DNA of 52,216 nt from Peribacillus psychrosaccharolyticus ATCC 23296 (GCF_000305495.1 NZ_AJTN02000203.1:1-52216); one strand, 5' to 3'; shown: positions 28,699 through 39,250, counted from the stretch's first letter. The notes: generated by a model not told the origin, from the sequence alone. Numbers and translations: made by a program.

Positions 28699-29262
28699 TT
28701 AGGATTGATTATATTCATTCATGACCTGTACATATGACTGCTCAAGCCATGACTCACAAGCTGAGGCACTTTTCTCTATAGCTGCTTCTAAACTAACCCA
28801 TTCTTCAGCAGAAAAGCGGTTTAATACATAATCCACTACAGGAATACGCCCTTCAGGCCGGCCAATCCCAATTCGGATCCGATTAAAGTCCTGCGTTCCT
28901 AAGTGTGCAATTGTCGATTTAATTCCATTATGCCCCCCGGCACTTCCCTTTTGACGCAAACGAATCTTCCCAGCCGGCAGATCCAAATCATCGTATATTA
29001 CTACTAAATCACTAATTTCCACTTTATAAAATTGCAATACAGCACTGATCGACTCTCCCGACAAGTTCATGTAAGTAAGAGGTTTTAGCAGCAATATTTT
29101 TTCGCCTTTTACAGTTCCTATTCCATAAATCCCTTTATGTTTGGCTTGATCTAGACTAATTGACCATTTATCTGCTAAATAATCAATTACCTCAAAACCT
29201 GCATTATGCCTAGTTTTCTCATATTGCTTTCCCGGATTACCCAGGCCAATGAAAATTTTCAT
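28699..29262 (-). CDS. pth: Peptidyl-tRNA hydrolase
   Basis: Releases peptides from peptidyl-tRNAs that drop off the ribosome; called spoVC in B. subtilis because of its sporulation mutant. The 187-residue protein has the signatures GLGNPGKQYEKTRHNAGF (catalytic histidine near residue 20), LKPLTYMNLSGES, DDLDLPAGKIRLRQKGSAGGHNG (aspartate near 93), and GIGRPEGRIPVVDYVL. It follows ctc (rplY) with a 120-bp gap containing a hairpin. Confidence 0.97.
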   Translation of the reverse strand: MKIFIGLGNPGKQYEKTRHNAGFEVIDYLADKWSISLDQAKHKGIYGIGTVKGEKILLLKPLTYMNLSGESISAVLQFYKVEISDLVVIYDDLDLPAGKIRLRQKGSAGGHNGIKSTIAHLGTQDFNRIRIGIGRPEGRIPVVDYVLNRFSAEEWVSLEAAIEKSASACESWLEQSYVQVMNEYNQS

Positions 29263-29324
29263 ACGTCACACTCCGTCAATCTTAAAAATAAATTCGAATA
29301 CACCTATCTTTTATCTCATACAAT

Positions 29325-29357
29325 AATAGACGTAACCACGATGGTTACGTCTATTAT
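29325..29357. terminator. Perfect hairpin between ctc and pth, possible terminator
   Basis: A 14-bp perfect stem AATAGACGTAACCA / TGGTTACGTCTATT with a 3-nt loop. After it, the minus strand (the direction of ctc) has only a poor T run (TTATTGTATGAG). The plus strand has eight T about seven bases later. It may end ctc weakly and let some transcription enter pth. Confidence 0.5.
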
Positions 29358-29385
29358 AGCATGTTTTTTTTAGTTACTTAGACGT

Positions 29386-30003
29386 TTACGCTTCAGGTGT
29401 AGCTTGGCCTGAAGTTTCGACCTCAGTTTCTGTTTCTATATCATCATCCACTTCTTCTTCTTGACGAGGAGCAAGAACTGAAGCTATTACTTCTTCTTCA
29501 TCATTTGCAATTTTGTAATTCCCTTTAATATCTGCAATGGTCAGGGTATCACCAATTTCTAGACCCGTAACATCCACTTCAATTGATTCCGGAATTTCTT
29601 TAGGTTTTGCTGTTACATTCAATTCATGAATAGATTGCTGCAAGACACCGCCTTCTTTCACGCCTTTTGCATCGCCCACAAGTTCCACACGAACTTGTGC
29701 TTCAATCTCTGAACTCATATCAACAATTAAAAAGTCAGCATGATAAACTCTATTTTTCAAGGCATCTTTTTGATATTCTGATAACATGACTTCATAGCTA
29801 GTACCTTCAACATCTAGAGAAATAATACCATTACGTCCTACTTCTTTTATTGTTTTAGAAAGATCTTTACTATTTATAGTAATTGCTTTGCTATCATTTT
29901 TATTCCCATAAACTACAGCAGGAATATTTCCGTCGTTCCTTAGTTTTGTTAAGTTCGATCCTTTAAATTCTGTCCGTTCTTTTGCAGTTAATACGTTACT
30001 CAT
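29386..30003 (-). CDS. rplY: Ribosomal protein bL25, Ctc/TL5 form
   Basis: Binds 5S rRNA in the large subunit; in B. subtilis Ctc is a sigma-B general stress protein. The 205-residue protein has the L25 domain (about 1-95, AKERTEFKGSNLTKLRNDG, IPAVVYGNK) and the C-terminal TL5/Ctc beta domain, and ends in an acidic tail (EEEVDDDIETETEVETS). I chose the ATG at 30001-30003, five bases after GGAG; the upstream in-frame start adds nine residues that include this site. Confidence 0.95.
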   Translation of the reverse strand: MSNVLTAKERTEFKGSNLTKLRNDGNIPAVVYGNKNDSKAITINSKDLSKTIKEVGRNGIISLDVEGTSYEVMLSEYQKDALKNRVYHADFLIVDMSSEIEAQVRVELVGDAKGVKEGGVLQQSIHELNVTAKPKEIPESIEVDVTGLEIGDTLTIADIKGNYKIANDEEEVIASVLAPRQEEEVDDDIETETEVETSGQATPEA

Positions 30004-30103
30004 ATACTCTCCGCCTCTCTTAATAAACATTTTCAGTAGTATATTATCTCTTCTACAATGCCCTTTTTAAATATTTTCTAAACATCGGTGTCTTTGGAGT
30101 AAC

Positions 30104-30137
30104 AAAAAAACGGCGGATATAATTCCGCCGTTTTTTG
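30104..30137 (-). terminator. Rho-independent terminator of prs
   Basis: Perfect stem AAAAAACGGCGGA / TCCGCCGTTTTTT, GC-rich in the centre with T run on the minus strand, immediately after the prs stop. It should separate glmU-prs from ctc. Confidence 0.92.
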
Positions 30138-30139
30138 TA

Positions 30140-31093
30140 TTAATCAAATAATGTACTAACAGATTGCTCTTCGTGAACACGAATGATTGCTTCTCCAATA
30201 AGAGAGGCAACAGATAATTCAACGATTTTTGCTGTACGTTTTTCATCAGGTAAAGCGATGGTATTCGTAACAACGAGCTCTTTAATTTTGGAATTCTCAA
30301 TTCGCTCAATAGCAGGTCCAGAAAGAACTGGGTGTGTACAACATGCATACACTTCTTTTGCTCCGTTTTCAACAAGAGCATTAGCGGCCAGCGTAATTGT
30401 TCCAGCTGTATCGATAATATCATCAATTAAGATAGCAGTCTTTCCTTCAATATTACCAACGATGTTCATCACTTCTACGACATTTGGACGCGGACGGCGT
30501 TTATCAATAATCGCAATTGGCGCTTTAAGACGATCAGCCAATTTACGTGCGCGTGTAACTCCTCCATGATCCGGAGATACAATAACAAGGTCACTAAGGT
30601 TCTTAGCTTCAAAATAATCAGCTAAAATAGGAACTCCCATTAAATGATCAATTAAGATATCAAAGAAACCTTGAATTTGTGGTGCATGTAGATCCAATGT
30701 TATAACACGATCAGCACCTGCTGTTTCCAGTAGATTTGCAACAAGCTTGGCTGTAATTGGTTCACGAGCGCGAGCCTTGCGATCTTGACGGGCATATCCA
30801 TAGTAAGGCATAACGATATTAATCGTTTTTGCAGATGCACGTTTCAAGGCATCAATCATAATCAACAATTCCATCAAATGTTCATTAACAGGCTGGCTGG
30901 TCGATTGAATGACGTATACGTCACATCCCCGAATGCTTTCTTCGATGTTAATTTGCACTTCACCGTCACTGAATTGTGATACTGAACATTTACCAAGTTC
31001 TACTCCAATTGCTTCAGCGATTTCCTGTGCTAATTTAAAATTTGAATTCAAAGAAAAAACTTTCAGGTTTGGATCTAAATACTGGTTTGACAT
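30140..31093 (-). CDS. prs: Ribose-phosphate pyrophosphokinase (PRPP synthetase)
   Basis: Makes PRPP from ribose 5-phosphate and ATP, the precursor for purines, pyrimidines, histidine, tryptophan and NAD. The 317-residue protein has the flexible-loop region [12 protein letters not shown], the PRPP-binding [31 protein letters not shown] and the phosphate loop [14 protein letters not shown]. It follows glmU with 17 bp between and is closed by a strong terminator. Its product feeds HprT and is the co-effector of PurR, both encoded in the window. Confidence 0.97.
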   Translation of the reverse strand: MSNQYLDPNLKVFSLNSNFKLAQEIAEAIGVELGKCSVSQFSDGEVQINIEESIRGCDVYVIQSTSQPVNEHLMELLIMIDALKRASAKTINIVMPYYGYARQDRKARAREPITAKLVANLLETAGADRVITLDLHAPQIQGFFDILIDHLMGVPILADYFEAKNLSDLVIVSPDHGGVTRARKLADRLKAPIAIIDKRRPRPNVVEVMNIVGNIEGKTAILIDDIIDTAGTITLAANALVENGAKEVYACCTHPVLSGPAIERIENSKIKELVVTNTIALPDEKRTAKIVELSVASLIGEAIIRVHEEQSVSTLFD

Positions 31094-31110
31094 GATGAAC
31101 CTCCGTTGGG

Positions 31111-32484
31111 TTAATTGTTGAATTTCAGTTTATTAACGTAATCTTCTTTATTCGTTTGGCGGGCACGTGCAATAGCCATTGCTTTTCCTGGTACATCTTT
31201 TGTAATCGTAGAACCAGCAGCAATATATGCTCCTTCTCCAATAGCTACTGGAGCTACTAGATTAGAGTTACAGCCTACAAATACACCGTCGCCTATTTTA
31301 GTCAGATGTTTGTTCTTACCATCATAATTTACCGTAATGGAACCACAGCCTATATTAACATCTTCCCCAACTTCTGCATCTCCAATATAGCTCAAGTGAG
31401 ACGCTTTACTGGCTTTGCCGAATAAAGCTTTTTTGATTTCAACAAAATTGCCAATTTTAACCTCGTCTTTTATATCTGACTGAGGGCGAATGTGAGCAAA
31501 CGGTCCAATATTCACATCTGAACCAATTGAACTGTCATGTGCAACAGATTGCTTCACTACTGAACGATTGCCTAGCTGGACATTTTTCAGTTCAGAATTA
31601 GGTCCGATTAAACAATCAGTGCCAATCTGAGTTTGTCCTTGAATCACTGTTCCAGGGTATAGAATGGTATCCTGCCCGATCATGACATCTGCATCCACAT
31701 AGGTAGACGCGGGATCGATAATCGTTACCCCGTTGCTCATCAAGGATTCATTGATCCGTTTACGCATAATTTTTTCTGCCTCTGATAAAGCAATGCGGTC
31801 ATTAACACCCATTGTTTCATTAAAGTCATTCGTTTGATAAGCCGTCACGACTTCTCCTTGAGCTTTCAATATCTCAATAACATCCGGCAAATAGTACTCG
31901 CCTTGTACGTTCTCATTGGATACCTTTTTTAAAGCGTTGAATAGCGCTTCGTTATCGAAACAGTACGTTCCCGTATTAATTTCTTTTACGGTCAGTTCAG
32001 ATTCATTTGCATCCTTATGTTCAACAATCTTCTGAACCTGCCCTAATTCATTGCGGATTACTCTTCCGTATCCCGCAGGATTATCCGCAGCTGCAGTTAG
32101 AATCGTCGCTTTTGCATCAGCTTCTTCATGGATGCTGATCAGAGCCTCCATCGTTTCAGCCTTAATTAAAGGCGTGTCGCCGCAAATAACAAGCGTTGTT
32201 CCAGCTTTCCCTGCTAAAATTTGTTTAGCCTGCATAACAGCATGGGCTGTTCCTAATTGCTTATCTTGAAGGGCGTATTGAGAACTTGCCCCAAGTTGGT
32301 CTTGTACCAATTCAGCACCATGGCCAATTACGGTTACAATTTCTTCTGTACGAAGCTGCTTAACTTGGTCGACAACATGTTGTACCATTGGTTTCCCGCA
32401 TACAGGGTGCAATACCTTGTAAAGCTTGGATTTCATTCTGGTACCTTGTCCTGCTGCCAATATAATTGCATAACGATTACTCAT
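31111..32484 (-). CDS. glmU: Bifunctional GlcNAc-1-P uridyltransferase / glucosamine-1-P acetyltransferase
   Basis: Makes UDP-GlcNAc for peptidoglycan and teichoic acids. The N-terminal domain (about 1-230) has the nucleotidyltransferase motif [12 protein letters not shown] and VICGDTPLI. The C-terminal left-handed beta helix with hexapeptide repeats has [22 protein letters not shown] and [13 protein letters not shown] chose the ATG at 32482-32484 (457 residues), with GGAGG six bases upstream; an upstream in-frame start adds 18 residues unlike the family. Same operon order as B. subtilis gcaD-prs. Confidence 0.97.
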   Translation of the reverse strand: MSNRYAIILAAGQGTRMKSKLYKVLHPVCGKPMVQHVVDQVKQLRTEEIVTVIGHGAELVQDQLGASSQYALQDKQLGTAHAVMQAKQILAGKAGTTLVICGDTPLIKAETMEALISIHEEADAKATILTAAADNPAGYGRVIRNELGQVQKIVEHKDANESELTVKEINTGTYCFDNEALFNALKKVSNENVQGEYYLPDVIEILKAQGEVVTAYQTNDFNETMGVNDRIALSEAEKIMRKRINESLMSNGVTIIDPASTYVDADVMIGQDTILYPGTVIQGQTQIGTDCLIGPNSELKNVQLGNRSVVKQSVAHDSSIGSDVNIGPFAHIRPQSDIKDEVKIGNFVEIKKALFGKASKASHLSYIGDAEVGEDVNIGCGSITVNYDGKNKHLTKIGDGVFVGCNSNLVAPVAIGEGAYIAAGSTITKDVPGKAMAIARARQTNKEDYVNKLKFNN

Positions 32485-32519
32485 TACAGGCCTCCATTTA
32501 AGCTTTTTATCCATTAAAA

Positions 32520-32548
32520 ATATTATCGTATATATCACTAGTTTTCAA
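32520..32548 (-). promoter_or_regulatory. Possible promoter of glmU-prs
   Basis: On the minus strand TTGAAA (32543-32548), 17 nt, TAATAT (32520-32525). A separate perfect TTGACA lies further upstream (about 32573) without a matching -10 at normal spacing. The gap 32485-32821 otherwise holds the spoVG terminator and A/T-rich sequence; I see no gene in it. Confidence 0.4.
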
Positions 32549-32766
32549 GGCAGGATATAAAATACATATTTTTGTCAATTGTTTACACACAAAAGAACTT
32601 GCTCAAATGTGTCGCAAGTATGTATACCTTTATTCCCTTTATCCTTATTATATACTGTTATGACGGTTTTTTTGTATTTTTTCTACTTATAGTTAAAAAA
32701 AAATGGTGTTTTTAATGTTTTGCTGAATATAGACCGGGGAATAGGAAAAGAGAAATTTACTCACAA

Positions 32767-32798
32767 TAAAAAGAGCCTTACTTGTGAAGTAGGCTCTT
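32767..32798 (-). terminator. Rho-independent terminator of spoVG
   Basis: Minus-strand stem AGAGCCTACTT / AAGTAAGGCTCT with one bulged base and a 3-nt loop, followed by TTTTTATT. Confidence 0.85.
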
Positions 32799-32821
32799 GA
32801 TGCTATACATTTCTTACACTA

Positions 32822-33118
32822 TTAAGAAGCTCCTGCTCCTGCTTCTTCTAATTCAACTTCCAACTCTCCTAAACGATGGTACTCTGCTAGTACTGCTTCT
32901 TGGATTTTTCCTCGTGTTGAGGAATTGATAGGATGGGCGATGTCTCTAAATTCACCATCAGGTGTTCTTTTACTTGGCATAGCTACGAATAAGCCGTTAT
33001 TGCCATCAATTACACGAATATCATGAACAACAAATTCATTATCCAATGTTATTGAAGCAATCGCTCTCATTCTGCCATCTGTATTAACACGGCGCAATCT
33101 AACGTCAGTCACTTCCAT
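32822..33118 (-). CDS. spoVG: Septation/sporulation regulator SpoVG
   Basis: Small nucleic-acid-binding protein that affects asymmetric septation in B. subtilis and acts as a pleiotropic regulator in other Firmicutes. The 98-residue sequence has the conserved [19 protein letters not shown] start, [34 protein letters not shown] split across the middle, and an acidic C-terminus. I chose the ATG at 33116-33118, the B. subtilis-like start, with GGTGGTG upstream. A sigma-H promoter lies just before it. Confidence 0.97.
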   Translation of the reverse strand: MEVTDVRLRRVNTDGRMRAIASITLDNEFVVHDIRVIDGNNGLFVAMPSKRTPDGEFRDIAHPINSSTRGKIQEAVLAEYHRLGELEVELEEAGAGAS

Positions 33119-33161
33119 TCTATTCACCACCTTCACAAATTGTTAGAAACTTTAAGTACAT

Positions 33162-33186
33162 ATTCCACAAATTAATGTGAAATCCT
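33162..33186 (-). promoter_or_regulatory. Sigma-H promoter of spoVG
   Basis: On the minus strand AGGATTT (33180-33186) is followed after 14 nt by GAAT (33162-33165), a close match to the sigma-H consensus (RnAGGAwWW ... RnnGAAT) and to the B. subtilis spoVG promoter. The sequence upstream is very A/T-rich, the kind of DNA AbrB binds at spoVG in B. subtilis. Confidence 0.8.
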
Positions 33187-33355
33187 TCTAAGAATTGTAA
33201 ATTTTTTTGAAAAAGATAGTTTTTATATTTTTGTTAAGCGCTGTTACATTTAATATTCCTGGAAATGTTGATAGAACAGTGTTCCTACGACTTTTTACCC
33301 AGTTTCAGCTTTTTTCAAAAAAATTTTTCAGGCGATGATTTTTTTATTTTTTTGT

Positions 33356-33388
33356 ATAAAAAAAACGCTCGCAGTTATTTAACGAGCG
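33356..33388 (-). terminator. Rho-independent terminator of ridA, overlapping its stop
   Basis: Minus-strand stem around GCGCTCGT / GCGAGCG, followed by eight T and AT. The left arm includes the last codons and the stop codon of ridA. Confidence 0.8.
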
Positions 33389-33749
33389 CAATTACTTCTA
33401 TTTCAACTAATGCATCTTTTGGGAGCCTTGAAACCTCAACACAAGAACGAGCAGGCTTATGTTCCGCAAAATAGGTACCGTAAACCTCATTTATTTGCGC
33501 AAAATCGTCCATGCTTTTTATAAATACCGTAGTCTTAATAACCTGACCAAGTGATGAACCTGCTTCTTTCAGTACAGCCTGCAAATTGGTAAAGACCTGA
33601 TGTGTTTGCTGCTGGACATCACCGTCTACCATCTGACCTGCTGCAGTTAAAGGAATTTGTCCAGAGCTATAAAAAAGATTATTTACGATGATTCCTTGCG
33701 AGTATGGGCCAATTGCCGCTGGCGCCTCATTCGTGTGTATCGATTTCAT
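33375..33749 (-). CDS. ridA: 2-iminobutanoate/2-iminopropanoate deaminase RidA
   Basis: Hydrolyses reactive enamine and imine intermediates made by PLP dehydratases; YjgF/YER057c/UK114 family, B. subtilis yabJ. The 124-residue protein has [28 protein letters not shown] split as family patterns, [23 protein letters not shown], and the active-site arginine in [20 protein letters not shown]. It is 15 bp downstream of purR and shares its operon, as in B. subtilis, where yabJ is needed for normal purine repression. AAGGAGG precedes the ATG. Confidence 0.96.
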   Translation of the reverse strand: MKSIHTNEAPAAIGPYSQGIIVNNLFYSSGQIPLTAAGQMVDGDVQQQTHQVFTNLQAVLKEAGSSLGQVIKTTVFIKSMDDFAQINEVYGTYFAEHKPARSCVEVSRLPKDALVEIEVIALVK

Positions 33750-33764
33750 AGTAGATCCTCCTTA

Positions 33765-34592
33765 TTAAAATGCTTCTTTTGTAAAGTAGTTTCCTCTAGT
33801 GACATGAATCGTTTTATCCTTTTCATCCACTTCGGATAACTTAATTAAAGAAATATACTCATCAACCAGACGTTCTTCAACGTGATCTGATTCTACAAGC
33901 ACGGCTATACCTGCCACCGTTGCTTTAAACTCTTCGAGCAAGCTGACCATCCCGTTGACGGTTCCACCAGCCTTCATGAAGTCATCAATAATTAAAACAT
34001 TTGATGTTTCTGCTAAACTTCGTTTGGACAGTACCATCGTCTGAATTCGTTTAGAAGATCCAGAAACATAGTTGATACTGACAGTTGAACCTTCTGTCAC
34101 CTTGTTATCGCGTCTAACAATAACCACGGGAACATTTAAATAATTTGCTACTGCATAAGCTAATGGAATCCCTTTAGTCGCCATTGTCATGATCACATCA
34201 ACTTTTTTCTTCGCATAAGCTGCAGCGATGATTCGGCCGATTTTATTTACGGTTTCCGGATTTCCTAATAAATCCGTCAAATATAAATAACCACCTGGTA
34301 AGAGTCGATTCGGACTGGTCATAACTCCACACAATTCATCAATAAAAGCCACTGCTTCTTCAGGCTTTATCGAAACCATGTACCTTACACCGCCCGCTGC
34401 ACCAGGAACAGTATTTAACGAACCAATTCCCCTTACTTCGAAGGTCTCCTTGATGATGGCAAGATCCTCACTGATTGATGATTTTGCCGAACTATATCTT
34501 TCTGCAAAAAAGGTCAAAGGCACGAGACGACCAGGATGCTCCAGCAAGTAATTAGTCATATCAATCAGCCTTTCGCTCCGGCGAAACTTCAT
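33765..34592 (-). CDS. purR: Purine operon repressor PurR
   Basis: Represses purine synthesis and related genes at low PRPP. The 275-residue protein has an N-terminal winged helix (about 1-70, RRSERLIDMTNYLLEHPG, SSAKSSISEDLAI) and a phosphoribosyltransferase-like effector domain. The PRPP loop is VLIIDDFMKAGGTVNG (about 205-220), and VDVIMTMATKGIPLAYAVA lies before it. The PRT domain binds PRPP but is not catalytic in this family. A PurBox-like sequence lies just upstream, so autoregulation is likely. AGGGGG precedes the ATG. Confidence 0.96.
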   Translation of the reverse strand: MKFRRSERLIDMTNYLLEHPGRLVPLTFFAERYSSAKSSISEDLAIIKETFEVRGIGSLNTVPGAAGGVRYMVSIKPEEAVAFIDELCGVMTSPNRLLPGGYLYLTDLLGNPETVNKIGRIIAAAYAKKKVDVIMTMATKGIPLAYAVANYLNVPVVIVRRDNKVTEGSTVSINYVSGSSKRIQTMVLSKRSLAETSNVLIIDDFMKAGGTVNGMVSLLEEFKATVAGIAVLVESDHVEERLVDEYISLIKLSEVDEKDKTIHVTRGNYFTKEAF

Positions 34593-34610
34593 CCTTCTAC
34601 CCCCTGTCTT

Positions 34611-34660
34611 AAATCCGAATATTTTACTGTACTATACCACTATTATCCGTTTTTATTCAA
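34611..34660 (-). promoter_or_regulatory. purR promoter with PurBox-like operator
   Basis: Plus-strand AAATCCGAATATT (34611-34623) matches 12 of 13 positions of the PurBox AWWWCCGAACWWT. A much weaker inverted partner (minus-strand AAAAACGGATAAT) lies about 20 bp away, in the convergent arrangement typical of paired PurBoxes. A promoter, TTGAAT (34655-34660), 18 nt, TATAGT (34631-34636), reads into purR. Its -35 overlaps the end of ispE. Confidence 0.55.
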
Positions 34661-35522
34661 TGGTATTACGGTCACCAAGCATTCTAACTGCATATACTTG
34701 ATCACAAAATCCTCTTAACCCATTATAAATCCGCTGCACTCTTGACTCATGCTCGACCAGTCCAAAAACAGTGGGACCGCTGCCGCTCATTAAGACAGCA
34801 TCTGCACCAAAGGTTCTCATCTGCTCTTTAATATTAGCTACCTCTGGATATAAAGGGAGCGTAACCTCTTCAAGGACATTTCCAAGGCCGCTGCATACAT
34901 TTGCATAATCCCCCTCTTCTAATGCCCCTATCATGCCTTTGACATTAGGATGGATCATTTGTGATAGCTGTAATCTCTTATATACGTCTGCAGTAGATAC
35001 ACCGAGTGTTGGTTTCGCTAAAATCACCCAACATTTAGGCGGAACAGGTAAGTGAGTAATAATCTCACCTCTTCCTTGTGCAAGGGCTGTGCCTCCATAG
35101 ACACAAAACGACACATCCGACCCAATCTCAGCTCCTAATACCGCAAGTTCATCAAGAGATAAATTGAGCTTCCATAGTCTATTTAATCCTCTCAATGTGG
35201 CAGCTGCATCACTGCTTCCTCCAGCGAGTCCTGCTGCAACAGGTACATTTTTCTCAATACCGATCGATACGCCTTGATTTATACCAAATCGTTCTTTTAA
35301 TAAATAAGCTGCTTGATAAGCTAGATTTCGTTGATCATCTGGAACAAATCGATTATGTGAAAGAATCTCAATCTGATTACCACGGATTTCTTTCAGCTCA
35401 ATTCTATCCGCAAGGTCGACCGTCGTCATAACCATCTCCACCTCATGGTATCCATCAGGCCGCTTAAAAAGGACATCCAGCGCCAAATTTATCTTAGCTG
35501 GGGCTTTCTCCATAAGCTTCAA
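34653..35522 (-). CDS. ispE: 4-diphosphocytidyl-2-C-methyl-D-erythritol kinase
   Basis: GHMP kinase of the MEP pathway to isoprenoids. The N-terminal [14 protein letters not shown], the phosphate loop [21 protein letters not shown] (split, about 90-110) and the C-terminal [11 protein letters not shown] are GHMP signatures. The start is uncertain: I chose a TTG at 35520-35522 (289 residues), five bases after AGGTGG and aligned with the B. subtilis start; a GTG three codons upstream overlaps that site, and an ATG three codons downstream is 14 bases away. It sits between sspF and purR. Confidence 0.93.
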   Translation of the reverse strand: MKLMEKAPAKINLALDVLFKRPDGYHEVEMVMTTVDLADRIELKEIRGNQIEILSHNRFVPDDQRNLAYQAAYLLKERFGINQGVSIGIEKNVPVAAGLAGGSSDAAATLRGLNRLWKLNLSLDELAVLGAEIGSDVSFCVYGGTALAQGRGEIITHLPVPPKCWVILAKPTLGVSTADVYKRLQLSQMIHPNVKGMIGALEEGDYANVCSGLGNVLEEVTLPLYPEVANIKEQMRTFGADAVLMSGSGPTVFGLVEHESRVQRIYNGLRGFCDQVYAVRMLGDRNTIE

Positions 35523-35670
35523 TATTTCCACCTACTTTACGTTCTTGAAAGTTCTTGTCTTATTTTATCATATTTGCACTTATTCTAAAGGTTTTTTCAT
35601 TGTATATTCAAACCCTAAGGGGTTTAACGTAATAATTGATCCTAAAATCCTGATGTAGTAAAAAACGTAA

Positions 35671-35733
35671 AAAGGCCGGAATCCTTTAGTCCATCGGCTG
35701 ACAAGCCAATGTGCGTAAAAGGAATCCGGCCAT
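35671..35733 (-). terminator. Large terminator of sspF with an inner hairpin
   Basis: A 14-bp stem GGCCGGATTCCTTT / AAAGGATTCCGGCC, perfect, closes a loop of about 30 nt that contains a second small stem (GGCTTGTCAGCC). On the minus strand TTTTTACG follows. It lies between sspF and ispE. Confidence 0.88.
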
Positions 35734-35786
35734 TTATGCGTGTACAGCATGGTTTAATTGTATGGTTACTAGATCGTTACGGACTA

Positions 35787-35963
35787 TTATCTTTTGTCGT
35801 TCATCTGTCTTTGTGCTTTTTCAACGGCAAGCTTAACCATATTCCCTGCGTCGACAGCCCGTATACCTCCCCAGCCTTCTCTTTGGACGACATCATAAAA
35901 GCCTAATTCCTTCGCAAGCTCCTCTTTGAACCCTTCTGTCATTATGCCTTTTCTTCTGCCCAA
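35787..35963 (-). CDS. sspF: Minor alpha/beta-type small acid-soluble spore protein SspF
   Basis: Spore DNA-binding protein of the SASP alpha/beta type. The 58-residue product (TTG start) reads [20 protein letters not shown] and then has [19 protein letters not shown], matching B. subtilis SspF. I chose the TTG at 35961-35963, eight bases after AAGGGG. An ATG ten codons upstream (35993) opens the same frame, but its extra residues are not conserved and overlap the ribosome-binding site. In B. subtilis the gene is forespore-specific (sigma-G). It lies between veg and ispE with its own terminator. Confidence 0.9.
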   Translation of the reverse strand: MGRRKGIMTEGFKEELAKELGFYDVVQREGWGGIRAVDAGNMVKLAVEKAQRQMNDKR

Positions 35964-36108
35964 ATTGACCAACCCCTTCCCCATACTGTACATAGATAGT
36001 ATTTGTATGACTCATCTAATCATGAACGGATAAATCCGCCTATTAAGGAAAAATAGACAGTTTAACCATAATTTTGTCCAATAATAGAAAATATTATAAT
36101 GGCCAATT

Positions 36109-36142
36109 AAAAAAGCAGCAAACCATAATGGTTAGCTGCTTT
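36109..36142 (-). terminator. Rho-independent terminator of veg
   Basis: Minus-strand stem AAAGCAGCTAACCAT / ATGGTTTGCTGCTTT with one mismatch and a very short loop, followed by TTTTTTAATT. Confidence 0.88.
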
Positions 36143-36152
36143 ACTCTAAAGC

Positions 36153-36404
36153 TTAAATCTCCTGCTGCTTATTCAAGAATGTAAGTTGTACGGTTTCCGT
36201 TAATACATCTGCATAGCTGTATGATACTCTTTCAAACGCATTTTCATCCTGGTCCAGTTCAATAACGAAGACTGCAGGATAGGTTTCCGATAACGTTCCG
36301 AAACGTTCGACGGTTTTTCTTCTTCCGCCGTTGGCTTTCAAGAGCAACCGTTTTCCCAAGTTTGAATCTAGTGCATGCTTAATATCAGCTAAAGTTTTTG
36401 GCAT
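36153..36404 (-). CDS. veg: Veg protein, biofilm stimulator
   Basis: An 83-residue protein: [47 protein letters not shown] in the middle and [16 protein letters not shown] near the end, diagnostic of Veg. B. subtilis veg is known for a very strong promoter and its product stimulates biofilm matrix genes by antagonising SinR. GAGGTG precedes the ATG. Two strong promoters lie upstream and a terminator follows, so it is a single-gene unit. Confidence 0.96.
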   Translation of the reverse strand: MPKTLADIKHALDSNLGKRLLLKANGGRRKTVERFGTLSETYPAVFVIELDQDENAFERVSYSYADVLTETVQLTFLNKQQEI

Positions 36405-36427
36405 TTTCGGTTCACCTCACTAATTTT

Positions 36428-36498
36428 AGTATAACACACATTCTTTTAAAACGCAAACAAAATGATAAATTATATCAGCAAATAAAATTGTTTGTCAA
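36428..36498 (-). promoter_or_regulatory. Tandem strong promoters of veg
   Basis: Upstream promoter on the minus strand: perfect TTGACA (36493-36498), 18 nt, perfect TATAAT (36469-36474) with an extended TGA before it. Downstream promoter: TTGCGT (36451-36456), 17 nt, TATACT (36428-36433). Both read into veg, consistent with its high expression in B. subtilis. Confidence 0.85.
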
Positions 36499-36603
36499 TG
36501 ATTTTTTTGCGCAAAGTTCGCAAATTTTCTACAAAATTAGTATCTGCTTATTCATTGGTAAATATGTATCCATTTTTCCGCTGGCTGTTTACTGCCATTT
36601 CTT

Positions 36604-36643
36604 TCGAAATTGAAACGCTGCATACATGAAAAATGCAGCGTTC
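36604..36643 (-). terminator. Terminator hairpin at the end of yabG
   Basis: Minus-strand stem GAACGCTGCA / TGCAGCGTTT with an 11-nt loop, followed by a modest T run (TTTCAATTT). Its first bases overlap the yabG stop codon. Confidence 0.65.
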
Positions 36644-37514
36644 ATACATCAGGGACTTGATTATAAGGCATCCCTGTACGCAGCAAACCTTTTGTCTCAA
36701 TCCCGCCTAATCCTTTTTCGCCGCTTAATGTATTTCGCAGTACATCCCATACTCGGATATGTTCGGAATATGGAGTGAAACTTAATTTTGCAACGATGTA
36801 AACCGGATCTAGCGCATGGATATTAACTCGTGATGGAGAACTCGCAAAATTTGCTCCTGCTTGAATAATGGATTCAAAATGTGACTGACACGCGCCGGCA
36901 AAAATAACAAGTTGGTCTAAATGAGGAACCTTCTTTCGAGCTTCTCGTACAGCTTGAACAAAATGGATTGAATGTCGATAAGCATTTATATCAAAAACGG
37001 AACCCTTTGCCTTCGAATAAGAATCGTGTCCAGTGATAACCAAAACGTCTGGACGATATTTATCAAGTAAATCTCCAATCATTAATGGCATTTCTTTTTC
37101 ATTACAATAAACCCCATGAACCGGAATCCCAATTTTTTCATACATATCCATACATTTTTGCAGATAAACGGCATCTCCGTCCACGTGAAGGACACGACCA
37201 GGTATTTGAAAATAGTCTCCTGTGTAGCGGTATCCATCGCTGGCTTCATATTCACTTTTCTGTTTCTGTAATTCTTGATCCTGAGAGAGTAACAACAATG
37301 ATTGTTCCTGCAGAACCTCATCGTTTCTATGGCGATATTCACGCTCTTTTTCATCTAAAGTTAGTAAATCATCAAATGGGGCGTCCGCGATTAGTCTCAT
37401 ATCCTCTCCAAACAAAATTGCTTCCGGCTTTCCATCACGATCACGGATATCAATTATGCGAAAGATAATGTCACAGTGATAAGACTTGCGGCCAACGATG
37501 TCATGGATATTCAT
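36642..37514 (-). CDS. yabG: Sporulation-specific protease YabG
   Basis: Cysteine-type protease acting on spore coat proteins before their cross-linking. The 290-residue protein has the YabG family core: an N-terminal domain IVGRKSYHCDIIFRIIDI, GRVLHVDGDAVYLQKCMDMYEK, DVLVITGHDSY, and VIFAGACQSHFESIIQAGANFASSPSR (read in two parts), with the probable catalytic His-Asp and Cys regions. AGGAGG lies about 13 bases before the ATG. A sigma-K-like promoter lies upstream, in line with its late mother-cell expression in B. subtilis. Confidence 0.94.
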   Translation of the reverse strand: MNIHDIVGRKSYHCDIIFRIIDIRDRDGKPEAILFGEDMRLIADAPFDDLLTLDEKEREYRHRNDEVLQEQSLLLLSQDQELQKQKSEYEASDGYRYTGDYFQIPGRVLHVDGDAVYLQKCMDMYEKIGIPVHGVYCNEKEMPLMIGDLLDKYRPDVLVITGHDSYSKAKGSVFDINAYRHSIHFVQAVREARKKVPHLDQLVIFAGACQSHFESIIQAGANFASSPSRVNIHALDPVYIVAKLSFTPYSEHIRVWDVLRNTLSGEKGLGGIETKGLLRTGMPYNQVPDV

Positions 37515-37549
37515 ATTAACTGCCCCGCCTCCTAGCGTCTTTTACATGT

Positions 37550-37579
37550 TAAGGTATGCATCACACCACTTAATGGTGT
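37550..37579 (-). promoter_or_regulatory. Candidate sigma-K promoter of yabG
   Basis: On the minus strand CATACCTTA (37550-37558) fits the sigma-K -10 CATANNNTA, with an ACACC at the -35 position 16 nt upstream (37575-37579). The -35 lies in a small inverted repeat (AACACC/GGTGTG). Support comes from the known sigma-K control of yabG. Confidence 0.45.
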
Positions 37580-37603
37580 TATCCCGAATCATTCCTTCCA
37601 CGT

Positions 37604-37645
37604 AAAAAAGCAGGCTGGTCTGGAAATCCCAGAACAGCCTGCTTT
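37604..37645 (-). terminator. Rho-independent terminator of ksgA
   Basis: Minus-strand stem AAAAAGCAGGCTGTTCTGG / CCAGACCAGCCTGCTTTTTT with one or two mismatches, followed by a T run. Strong and symmetrical. Confidence 0.9.
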
Positions 37646-37654
37646 TTGGTCTAT

Positions 37655-39089
<1,435 letters not shown>

Positions 39090-39212
39090 AGTACCCTCCA
39101 AATGAATGAACCTAATTCATTCATACGATCGTCATTATTATTAAAGGCGCCTTTTCAATCGGCGGCCGCTTATTCTATTACTATGTCCATTGTTGTACGT
39201 ACCATTATAACG

Positions 39213-39241
39213 CAAAAAAGCAGGAGATAGGCAATCTCCCA
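39213..39241 (-). terminator. Rho-independent terminator of yabE
   Basis: Minus-strand stem GGGAGAT / ATCTCC with a 5-nt loop, followed by TGCTTTTTT, just after the yabE stop. Confidence 0.75.
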
Positions 39242-39250
39242 CTTCTAAAT

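Noticed and set aside
30067-30426. A 119-codon open frame inside prs
   Set aside because: It is an out-of-frame shadow of prs; the prs frame carries all the conserved motifs.
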